DNA of 42,107 nucleotides from Deltaproteobacteria bacterium. Its GTDB lineage: Bacteria > Desulfobacterota > GWC2-55-46 > UBA9637. Each line of letters starts with the position of its first letter. The stretch's first letter is position 1. The DNA lies in the NCBI GenBank assembly GCA_016195725.1, contig JACPZB010000108.1, positions 1 through 42,107 on the forward strand, given 5' to 3'. The translations under genes were made by a program, and so were the position numbers. The notes beneath the pieces were generated by a model. The model searched no databases. It was not told the origin of the DNA and worked only from the letters and a program-made list of their open reading frames with translations. Below are positions 27,956 to 35,122 of this stretch, one piece after another.

Positions 27956-29458
27956 TTAACTTGTTTTTTTGCCGAACACTATAGAACCGAGGGATACTAT
28001 TATAAATATCACACCCCCCAGCACAGCCAACAAAGCGCCTACTCCCATCATGCTCAAAAATATATCAATGGATGGATCAAAACTGAATGAGAATATGGCA
28101 TTGGAAAAGGTTATATCCCAGTGCCTCCGGGGAACGCCGTAACTCCCCGCAGCCATCATGCTTATTGCAAACATAGCCACACCGATAGCATACAAATACG
28201 GCTGGATGGTTGCAAGCTTCGGCAGCACCAGTTCTCTTCTGAATATATACGGAATCAAGAGATATGTCCCGCCCATAAACGCAGTCGTGGTTCCTGACAC
28301 TACTGTCCCGTGAAAATGACCTGTGATAGCAAAGGTATTGTGCCTTATAATATTGAACTGCTCTGTGCCGAATATGACGCCAGTTATGCCGCCGAGAAAT
28401 CCAAAGCCTATAATGGAAAGGAATGTGGCTGAGAATGCAGGATTCCCCCACGGCGCATTTTTTAGCCAGTCAAAAAGCCCTTTTGTATATCCTTTATTTC
28501 TCAGAGCCACCTCCATAGAAGCAGGTATTGCAAAGGCATGGATCATACTCGCAAGAACAGCGAGATGCATCATATAGCCTGTATTTACAATCTTGTGCCA
28601 GTTGCTGAGTACAGGGTCAACAAGAAGGTGGTGTTCAGAGGCCACATTGATAAAGAGTATATAGAGGACGAACGCGGTTCTGGAAAGCTTCTCATTCACC
28701 GGTTTTGCGCCAAGAACAAACGCAGCGGCCATATACCACATAGCCACCATAGCGCATACATTTATCTGCTGGGAAGAATGCCCAAGCCCCCAGAATATCA
28801 ATCTGTATGTGGCAGGGTCTATATATTTTATCAGGTCTATTGACCAGAAAAAGACCGGTATCATAATCACAGCGCCGTGCGCCAGGGTGACAACCCCTAT
28901 GATTGAGGCGGCGGCAAGACCGTATGTGCCGAGCGGCAGGGTGTGTTTATATGCCTTGTCCCGCCTTGCCTGAATGATATTGGCAAAGAAATTCCCGAAT
29001 GCCGTAAGCGCGCCTACGGCGAAAATAATAACACCGAGATAATATACGCCATTTGCTTTAAGAGGCACATAAGAAGTAAATAACACATCGGCCTTTCCCG
29101 CAAATGTCACGATATTTACAAACACGGCGCCCACCAGCATCAATGCATAAGCTATCCATGCGGAAAATGGGGCAACCACCCTTGTATTAAGAAGAACAGC
29201 CGAAGTGAAATGCACAAGCGCTACCTCAAAAAACAGGATCCATAAGAGAAGGGCGTCAAAACCATGCAGGGTCAGAAACCGATAATAGTTGGCAGGACCC
29301 AGATAATGAACAGACGGCCACCTGGTAAGGGCCACCAGAAGCGCCATAAATCCGCCGAGGGCAAGAAAGAGGATCGCGGTCACCACATTCCACTTTATAA
29401 GGTCTTCAGCCGTCTTGTGAATCTTAAGCCCTGTGAACGAACATATTCTATAGTCCAT
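27956..29458 (-). CDS. B-family-like heme-copper subunit I, cross-link Tyr replaced by Gln
   Basis: 500 residues, about 13 membrane helices. Strongly B-family-like (ba3): FLTLHGFDALLLW (low-spin heme His), GLFDWLKNAPWGNPAF, HNTFAITGHFHGTVV (high-spin and low-spin heme His) and YGVPRR. CuB ligands are H227 and H276/H277, the standard 49-residue spacing. Four residues after H227, where A- and B-type oxygen reductases have the His-cross-linked Tyr, is Gln231 (GHSSQQINV; codon checked at 28766-28768). Loss of this Tyr with Glu/Gln/Asn in its place is typical of NO reductase families, and Gln here recalls the B-family-derived bNOR type. Its CuA subunit II lies 12 bases upstream. Probably reduces NO to N2O at the cytoplasmic membrane; an oxygen reductase role is not excluded. 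Confidence 0.85.
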   Translation of the reverse strand: MDYRICSFTGLKIHKTAEDLIKWNVVTAILFLALGGFMALLVALTRWPSVHYLGPANYYRFLTLHGFDALLLWILFFEVALVHFTSAVLLNTRVVAPFSAWIAYALMLVGAVFVNIVTFAGKADVLFTSYVPLKANGVYYLGVIIFAVGALTAFGNFFANIIQARRDKAYKHTLPLGTYGLAAASIIGVVTLAHGAVIMIPVFFWSIDLIKYIDPATYRLIFWGLGHSSQQINVCAMVAMWYMAAAFVLGAKPVNEKLSRTAFVLYILFINVASEHHLLVDPVLSNWHKIVNTGYMMHLAVLASMIHAFAIPASMEVALRNKGYTKGLFDWLKNAPWGNPAFSATFLSIIGFGFLGGITGVIFGTEQFNIIRHNTFAITGHFHGTVVSGTTTAFMGGTYLLIPYIFRRELVLPKLATIQPYLYAIGVAMFAISMMAAGSYGVPRRHWDITFSNAIFSFSFDPSIDIFLSMMGVGALLAVLGGVIFIIVSLGSIVFGKKTS

Positions 29459-29470
29459 CTTATTACCTCC

Positions 29471-29998
29471 CTACTTTATAATCATCTTGCCCACCATGAG
29501 ATGATGGCCAAGGCCGCAGAATTCGTTGCATACAATATAATAATCGCCCGAGGTGGTCGGGGTGAGGGTCACCACATAATCGTAGTCAGGAAGCGCCATA
29601 AAGTTCATATTGATAGGCTGGATAGAAAAACCGTGTGTTACATCCATGGATGCAAGATGTATCCTGTATGTCTTAGCCTTCTCCAATTGTAAAATAGGAT
29701 ACCACTGCCACATGCTGGCCTGCACAAATACATCCGACCCTGGCTCTGGCTTAACTATGGGGATGCCCTTCTCCTCGCCAACCTTATACTTATTCACCAT
29801 GCCGTCCACCAACGCCCTGAATTTTTCCTTATCCCTCACCCGGTATGTCTCGCTGGGCGGATTCTGCGCGCCTATAAAGTGATACACAGGCATGAAAACA
29901 AAAGAGGCCATCATCCAGAGAAGGGCCATTGCAACCCACAATCTTTCATCCCTTGTATATGGTTTCCACCATATCCTTTCAGGTTCTTTTATTGCCAT
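29471..29998 (-). CDS. CuA-type subunit II, partner of the Gln-variant enzyme
   Basis: 175 residues. One N-terminal membrane helix (about 20-40), then a cupredoxin domain with a complete CuA site: H122 (DVTHGFSIQP), C157, E159, C161, H165, M168 (CNEFCGLGHHLM). It accepts electrons from a cytochrome c or similar donor and passes them to subunit I, encoded 12 bases downstream. The single helix and short size fit B-family subunits II. An extra segment of about 35 residues (NPPSETYRVRDKEKFRALVD and following) precedes the cupredoxin core. Clients of the SCO protein downstream. Confidence 0.93.
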   Translation of the reverse strand: MAIKEPERIWWKPYTRDERLWVAMALLWMMASFVFMPVYHFIGAQNPPSETYRVRDKEKFRALVDGMVNKYKVGEEKGIPIVKPEPGSDVFVQASMWQWYPILQLEKAKTYRIHLASMDVTHGFSIQPINMNFMALPDYDYVVTLTPTTSGDYYIVCNEFCGLGHHLMVGKMIIK

Positions 29999-30010
29999 TC
30001 TATCCTCCCT

Positions 30011-30187
30011 TTACGGTTTGAATACAGGTAGTTCAGGAATTTGGACTATTTCCATCAATCCCCAGACGGTATAAATAAGCGTTGGGATAGCAACTCCTAA
30101 AAAGAAGAGCAACATTATATCGTCATAGAATAACTGCCATGCAGGAACCGGCTCTTTTTCTTCTTCTGTTTTTTTCTCTTCTGCCAT
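30011..30187 (-). CDS. 58-residue one-helix protein of the HCO cluster
   Basis: A charged N-terminus (MAEEKKTEEEKEPVPAW), then a membrane helix (IMLLFFLGVAIPTLIYTVW) and a short tail ending ELPVFKP. AGGAGG lies upstream of ATG 30187. It sits between the Asn-variant subunit I and the second CuA subunit in the same direction. Likely a small membrane subunit; family not recognised. Confidence 0.7.
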   Translation of the reverse strand: MAEEKKTEEEKEPVPAWQLFYDDIMLLFFLGVAIPTLIYTVWGLMEIVQIPELPVFKP

Positions 30188-30211
30188 AATAAATTTACCT
30201 CCTCATTTAAA

Positions 30212-30248
30212 AACTATAGGTCTTATAAGTCCTATAAGACCTATAGTT
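30212..30248. repeat. Perfect 16-bp-arm palindrome
   Basis: Arms AACTATAGGTCTTATA (30212-30227) and its exact complement (30233-30248) flank a 5-base loop. It lies between the Asn-variant subunit I and the 58-residue gene. No T run follows, so it is more likely an RNA-processing or stability element, or a repeat insertion, than a terminator. Confidence 0.85.
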
Positions 30249-30262
30249 CTATAATCCAACAA

Positions 30263-31699
30263 TCAACTTCTCAGCGGTTTTACCTTCTGAAGCCTTGTGA
30301 GATACCTGCCTATAACCAGAATCAGGGCAAATATCACTATCCAGCCGAATAGAGCGCCAAATGTGCTCCATGTCTCTTTCCCAGGCATCTGAACAGCATA
30401 CCGTCTTGGCGTGCCTAAAACCCCTGATAGCAAGAATGTGAGAGCAACGCCGTATGCACCTATAAACCACGCCCACAGTCCAAGCCTGTCCTCAAAGGTA
30501 TCTTTACATCCGCCCAGCTCTTCCGTGATATTATAAAGAGTGGCGACAAATATGAAAGAAGTGCCGGCTAATAAATAGAGGTGAAAGTGTCCTGGGACAA
30601 ACATAGTATTGTGAAATGCGTTGTTAAAGCCTGCGTCAAGCACAGCCCAGAAGCCGCCAATAGCCCAGCTCATAAGGCCGAGGAACATATAAAGAGGGGC
30701 CACTGTCCATTGAATCCCTGACCTGTAAACCAGAACCATAGCGCCTATAACGGTAACCACTGTAGCCGGGAAGGCCGCCATATACGAGCCAAAAACCGCG
30801 ATTACCTGAATAGCAAAGGGCTGAGGGAAATCCTGCAGCAGATGATGAAGGTAAGCAAGGCTAACGGCAATAAAGGCTGCGTTCCATGATATGGCTACAA
30901 TCTTATTTGACTTCCACGGCCTCTTTGCATACAGGGGCAGGAGTTCATAAACCACTGCCACAGCCATATACATGGCCATGTTCATCAGTATATGGCCAAA
31001 ATAGTAGATGAGATTTTTTATATAAAGATAATCCAGATAAAAGCCTGGATCCGCCCAATGAATGAGCAGGAGAATTAACACTGTCGCGCCTGCAATATTA
31101 GAAAAGAGGCCGCAAAGCGAGGTAATAACAGAAATCAACACCACAGGCGGAGGAGTGGTCTCAGGGGTATCCTTCCCTGCTATCAGTTTCCAGCCCACGG
31201 CCCCGGAAAAGGTATATTTCCTGGCTGCGGTTATCACCACATCCCCCCAGCTCAGAGACATGGCGGCTACAACACACAGGAGAAGCAGGAGGTATAAACC
31301 GGCAGCCCAGTCATCCCATGCACCGGCTGATTTAAACGGCAGCGGATAAAGAAATGTCCATCCTGTCCCATAAAAACCGAGCAGGGTGGCGGCCAGCAGG
31401 CTTACTACAACAGCGCCTATAATACCGAACATGATCTGCATAAGGTTCATATGCAGATTGATGTGTTTTCTCAGAGAATACCACATCATTGCCGTGATGC
31501 CTGTCATAAGGGAACCAGCCACGCCGACAGAGTGAAGGGTCATGAACTCATAAAAGACATCGGGCCTTAAGGTAATAAATCCTCCCTGGCTCATCCTTGC
31601 GATGACACCGAAGAATATGGTAGTGCCAAAGAGAACAATGGTAATAGCTCCTATACCAAGCGATATCCCTGCTACCCGTCTCTCATACAATGCATCCAT
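30263..31699 (-). CDS. Heme-copper subunit I, cross-link Tyr replaced by Asn
   Basis: 478 residues, 12 or more membrane helices. Heme ligands: low-spin His in FMTLHSVGVAG and the pair in VPGHFHLYLL. CuB ligands are H236 and H285/H286 (standard 49 spacing, LAYLHHLLQDF). The residue four after H236 is Asn240 (YYFGHILMNMAMY; codon 30980-30982), not Tyr. A Tyr at 244 is one further helix turn away. The sequence is clearly different from the second copy at 27956, so this is not a recent duplicate. Asn at this place matches none of the canonical A, B or C oxygen reductases but is reminiscent of the recently described non-classical NO reductases (eNOR, sNOR, gNOR, nNOR); which one cannot be told without a tree. 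The CuA subunit lies 10 bases upstream and AGGAGG precedes ATG 31699. NO reductase is the favoured inference. Confidence 0.83.
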   Translation of the reverse strand: MDALYERRVAGISLGIGAITIVLFGTTIFFGVIARMSQGGFITLRPDVFYEFMTLHSVGVAGSLMTGITAMMWYSLRKHINLHMNLMQIMFGIIGAVVVSLLAATLLGFYGTGWTFLYPLPFKSAGAWDDWAAGLYLLLLLCVVAAMSLSWGDVVITAARKYTFSGAVGWKLIAGKDTPETTPPPVVLISVITSLCGLFSNIAGATVLILLLIHWADPGFYLDYLYIKNLIYYFGHILMNMAMYMAVAVVYELLPLYAKRPWKSNKIVAISWNAAFIAVSLAYLHHLLQDFPQPFAIQVIAVFGSYMAAFPATVVTVIGAMVLVYRSGIQWTVAPLYMFLGLMSWAIGGFWAVLDAGFNNAFHNTMFVPGHFHLYLLAGTSFIFVATLYNITEELGGCKDTFEDRLGLWAWFIGAYGVALTFLLSGVLGTPRRYAVQMPGKETWSTFGALFGWIVIFALILVIGRYLTRLQKVKPLRS

Positions 31700-31709
31700 C
31701 TTTTACCTC

Positions 31710-32234
31710 CTACTTTACTTCAAATTCTGTTGTCATAATATGGTGCGCAACACCGCAATACTCAAGACACCATATCTTGTATTTCCCAGGTTTTGCAAAA
31801 TTAACATAGAGTCTATTTACATAATCCGGCATTGACTGGCTTTGAGTAACAAGCCTCCCTTGGCCATCGTATATGCCGAAACCATGGTTTACATCCTGGG
31901 AGGTCACATCAAATCTTACAGGCCCGAGCGGTATCTCTGTTGCTGATAAATCCCACTGGAACTGTTTGGAATTTATCTTCACCACAAACGGCTCGCCTTT
32001 AATCTTTGCCTCCATGACCTTTGGATACGGGAATGCAATGACACCGATAATAAAAAGAACAACGCTTACCGCCAGAAGCCCCCAGAAATATCTTCTCCTG
32101 ATGGCATAGCCTGCCTCTGCAACATGCTTGTAATCATCGTCCCTTGGCATGCTGCTTGTGCCAACCTTCCAGAATATGCCCATTATTATCAGGGCGCCCA
32201 GCATAGCAGCGCTCCCTACAAAGAGTTGAGTCAT
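31710..32234 (-). CDS. CuA-type subunit II, partner of the Asn-variant enzyme
   Basis: 174 residues. Two hydrophobic helices (about 5-22 and 51-68), the usual A-type layout, then a cupredoxin domain with a full CuA site: H117 (DVNHGFGIYD), C156, E158, C160, H164, M167 (CLEYCGVAHHIM). It mediates electron transfer from a periplasmic donor to the subunit I encoded 10 bases downstream. GAGGTGAG precedes ATG 32234. It follows narI after 118 bases that contain a small hairpin. Confidence 0.93.
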   Translation of the reverse strand: MTQLFVGSAAMLGALIIMGIFWKVGTSSMPRDDDYKHVAEAGYAIRRRYFWGLLAVSVVLFIIGVIAFPYPKVMEAKIKGEPFVVKINSKQFQWDLSATEIPLGPVRFDVTSQDVNHGFGIYDGQGRLVTQSQSMPDYVNRLYVNFAKPGKYKIWCLEYCGVAHHIMTTEFEVK

Positions 32235-32276
32235 ATCTCACCTCGTTTTTTAAGGATAAATCCAAATTCGAAAAGG

Positions 32277-32298
32277 GCAGGATGCTAACCTATCCTGC
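32277..32298 (-). terminator. Weak hairpin between narI and the CuA subunit
   Basis: A 7-bp stem GCAGGAT / ATCCTGC with an 8-base loop; on the minus strand only four T follow. It may partially terminate the nar transcript or protect the downstream mRNA end. Confidence 0.5.
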
Positions 32299-32352
32299 AT
32301 GTCAACTTGAGTTACAAAATTGTTCATTATTTGTCAAATTACTTTATTTTAT

Positions 32353-33054
32353 TTACTTGTACTGAATTATATTTTCTGTCTGACTGTCTCTGTGATACCA
32401 CCTGACCACCTGATACGGCCTCCAGAGATACTTGTAGATGTTTATGACGAAGACATGCACAAGTCTTGTAAACGGAATCAGGCCGATAAACAGCATCGCA
32501 TTGAAAATATGCGCCTTGGTTATAAGCGGCAGATTGGCGACATACTCCACATTTGGATTTAACGTTAATACAGACCACATCCACGGCACAGCAGTGGCTG
32601 CATACCAGTTTGAACCCCATCTGTAAAGTATTGCATTGCCAATCCCTGTTGCAACCTGTATTAACAATATAATCAAAAGCAGCACATCCCACGAGGTTGT
32701 CATGGCCTTTACCCTGTTATTGGTCAGTCTCCTGTAAGCAAGGGCTAACAATCCAAAAAGCGCCAGAAGGCCAAGCGCAAGGCCTGAGACCTCCAGGATA
32801 TAAAGCCTGAGAGGCGCGCTGTTCCATGCGAGGATGCTGCTTGGGGTCAAGAGTCCGATGATATGGCCCAAGAGCACCAAAACTATCCCATAATGCCATG
32901 GAAATGAGCCAAAGAAGAGGGCCCTATTCTCAAGAAACTGCGAGGACTGGCTTGACCACGAAAACCTGTTTGTGGTGTATCTGTAGATTGTCCCAACTAT
33001 CGCTGTCATTAAAAGCACATACGGCATGTAAGCAAATAATATGGCATTCATCAC
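32353..33054 (-). CDS. narI: Nitrate reductase gamma subunit (cytochrome b)
   Basis: 233 residues, five membrane helices. It carries the two b hemes that take electrons from quinol and hand them to NarH. Ligand pairs match E. coli NarI: H54/H64 (FPWHYGIVLVLLGHIIGLLT, spacing 10) and a second pair spaced 18 in KAHIFN ... RLVHVF. Four-base overlap with narJ. Its presence means the alpha-beta enzyme is membrane-tethered and quinone-linked. Confidence 0.92.
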   Translation of the reverse strand: MMNAILFAYMPYVLLMTAIVGTIYRYTTNRFSWSSQSSQFLENRALFFGSFPWHYGIVLVLLGHIIGLLTPSSILAWNSAPLRLYILEVSGLALGLLALFGLLALAYRRLTNNRVKAMTTSWDVLLLIILLIQVATGIGNAILYRWGSNWYAATAVPWMWSVLTLNPNVEYVANLPLITKAHIFNAMLFIGLIPFTRLVHVFVINIYKYLWRPYQVVRWYHRDSQTENIIQYK

Positions 33055-33605
33055 TTAACCTCCTTTACATCTTTGTCTAATATTCTATAGACGGCATTTA
33101 TCAAGTGTCTATAGGCATTCTTCTTGGTTTGGAAATTCCTGTTCAGCTTTTCCAGCGCCTGGATCACAAAGCTCTTCGTGAAATCCTTTCTGAGTTCCTC
33201 ATCATTAAGGAAGCCAATGAATTGGAGGGTTACGGAAAGATTGTCAGGGAGTTCCCCCTCGGCAACCTCTTCAAAGGGGAATCCCCGCTCCCTGTACATC
33301 GACTTGATGGTCAAGAGGTTCCTTGCCCTCTTAAAACCGTCATAGAGATAGTATCCCATATCCAACGTAGTTTCCGATGTAAGCTCAAAGGTATAAGAGT
33401 ATAACTCCTGGAGGCTATCCATGGACAACCTCTCCAGATCCTTCCTGAAATTCTTGATCTCGCTTACAATCTCCTCAGGATACTGACAACTGGAAAGTAT
33501 CGCCATACACTCATCAACCTTCGGCCTGATATCCTCCCTGGGGTATTTCAGCAACACACCTAAGTTAGTATACAAGGCGCCCTCCATAACCTTATTAATT
33601 ACCAC
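33051..33605 (-). CDS. narJ: Nitrate reductase assembly chaperone NarJ
   Basis: 184 residues, shorter than E. coli NarJ (about 236). All-helical TorD/NarJ-family pattern (LGVLLKYPREDIRPKVDECM, SLQELYSYTFELTSETTLDM, LPDNLSVTLQFIGFL). It binds apo-NarG and allows insertion of the molybdenum cofactor and iron-sulfur cluster; it is not part of the mature enzyme. GTG 33605 overlaps the narH end by seven bases; ATG 33587 is the alternative start. The position G-H-J-I is canonical. Confidence 0.88.
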   Translation of the reverse strand: MVINKVMEGALYTNLGVLLKYPREDIRPKVDECMAILSSCQYPEEIVSEIKNFRKDLERLSMDSLQELYSYTFELTSETTLDMGYYLYDGFKRARNLLTIKSMYRERGFPFEEVAEGELPDNLSVTLQFIGFLNDEELRKDFTKSFVIQALEKLNRNFQTKKNAYRHLINAVYRILDKDVKEVK

Positions 33606-35122
33606 TGTCTCCCGATGAATTCCTTCTTTTTCGCTCCAAAACCAATAGTCCCTCTCTTTTCGTACATCATCCTTGGATCCACAGTGGTCTTGCTTTCACG
33701 GTGTGTCTCGGAGATGACAAATCTCTCTTTATAGGTAGCAAGAGAGTTTAGTCTGTAAATATCCTCAACATCCTGCAGAGTCAAACCTGTCTGATCCAAC
33801 GCCTTTTTGACTTCACTCTCACTGATGTCTCCCACACGCTTACGGCGCCAGTATATCCTGACAGCCATCTGCTTTTTGAGCGACTCTACGACAACCCTCT
33901 CATTGCCGGCAGACATCAGGTTTGCGAGGAATTTCACGGGAATTCTCATCTTATCTATTTCATTGAAGAACCCTGTAGACTCGGGGTCGAATGTCCCGCC
34001 GCGATCTGCCTTCGCCTGATGCAGTATAGGCGACAGAGGCGGCACATAGAAGTTCATGGGAACTGTCCTGAATTCAGGGTGATGCGGCAATGATATCCTC
34101 CACTTCTTAAAGAGGTTGTATGCGGGCGAGTTCTGTGCGGCAGCAATCCAGTTTTCGTCAATGCCTGCCTTTTTTGCCGCTTCTATAACCTTCGGGTCAA
34201 ATGGGTCCAAAATTATGTCCCGCATCCCATCTACAAGTTTGTCATCAGGAAGTTTTGCGGTTTCCTCTATCCTTTCTGCGTCGTAAAGAATGACACCCAC
34301 AGTCCTGATCCTTCCGACACAGGAATGGGCGCAGGCATTGGGCTGGCCCGTCTCTGTCCTCGGATAGCAGAAGATGCATTTTTCCGATTTCCCTGTGGCC
34401 CAGTTGTAATAAGGTTTTTTGTATGGACAGGCGCTTACGCAGAACCTCCATGCGCGGCAGGTATCCTGGTCAATAAGCACTATGCCGTCCTCGCCCCTTT
34501 TGTATATTGCACCTGAAGGGCAAGATGCAACACACGCAGGATTTAAACAGTGATTGCATATCCTCGGCACATAGAAGTAAAAGAGCTTATGGAACTTGGT
34601 GAGCATCTCCTTCTGTGAATCCGAAAGCCCTTTGAGGTTTGGGTCGTTTGATGCATATAGAGGCGAGCCTCCGAAATCATCGTCCCAGTTCGGGCCGAGG
34701 TTTATCTTCTCCATAAACTCGCCGGTTATAAGGGACTTTGGCCGGGCCACCGGCTGGTCGTCTCCAGCCGGGGCATTGAACAGGTTTTGATAATCATAGG
34801 TAAACGGCTCATAGTAGTCGTCTATGGTAGGAAGGTTCGGCTGGAAAAAGATGCTTGCCAGCGTCCTGAGCTTGTTGCCCTTGATGAGCTTGAGCCTAAG
34901 ATTACCGTCAGAAACCTCCCATCCTCCCCTGTATCTCTCCTGATCCTCCCATGTCAACGGATATCCGGCGCCTGGCTTGGTCTCCACATTGTTCCACCAC
35001 ATATACTCCGCGCCTTGACGGGTAGTCCAGATGTTCTTGCATGATATGCTGCAGGTATGGCACCCTATGCATTTGTCAAGGTTAAAACTCATTGAAAGTT
35101 GGGCTCTTATATCCATTACCAT
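33599..35122 (-). CDS. narH: Nitrate reductase beta subunit (iron-sulfur)
   Basis: 507 residues, very similar in layout to E. coli NarH (512). First cluster motif C18/C21/C24/C28 (LDKCIGCHTCSISCKNIW), PRICNHCLNPACVASCPSGA, and CRAWRFCVSACPYKK, where Trp replaces a Cys ligand and thus gives a [3Fe-4S] centre as in NarH. KCIFCYPRTETGQPNAC supplies further ligands. It conducts electrons from NarI hemes to NarG. AGGAGGTGG precedes ATG 35122, overlapping the narG end by seven bases. It lacks any export signal. Confidence 0.96.
   Translation of the reverse strand: MVMDIRAQLSMSFNLDKCIGCHTCSISCKNIWTTRQGAEYMWWNNVETKPGAGYPLTWEDQERYRGGWEVSDGNLRLKLIKGNKLRTLASIFFQPNLPTIDDYYEPFTYDYQNLFNAPAGDDQPVARPKSLITGEFMEKINLGPNWDDDFGGSPLYASNDPNLKGLSDSQKEMLTKFHKLFYFYVPRICNHCLNPACVASCPSGAIYKRGEDGIVLIDQDTCRAWRFCVSACPYKKPYYNWATGKSEKCIFCYPRTETGQPNACAHSCVGRIRTVGVILYDAERIEETAKLPDDKLVDGMRDIILDPFDPKVIEAAKKAGIDENWIAAAQNSPAYNLFKKWRISLPHHPEFRTVPMNFYVPPLSPILHQAKADRGGTFDPESTGFFNEIDKMRIPVKFLANLMSAGNERVVVESLKKQMAVRIYWRRKRVGDISESEVKKALDQTGLTLQDVEDIYRLNSLATYKERFVISETHRESKTTVDPRMMYEKRGTIGFGAKKKEFIGRQW

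Noticed and set aside
27956-31699. Calling the two subunits I cbb3-type or ordinary ba3/aa3 oxygen reductases
   Set aside because: No Tyr is found at the A/B position (His+4), nor at the place before the His pair that C-type enzymes use (six residues before the first His); CuA subunits also exclude cbb3.
27956-31699. NO dismutase of the Methylomirabilis type
   Set aside because: Those are qNor-derived single-chain proteins with a changed metal-ligand His; here all three CuB His are present and CuA subunits accompany them.
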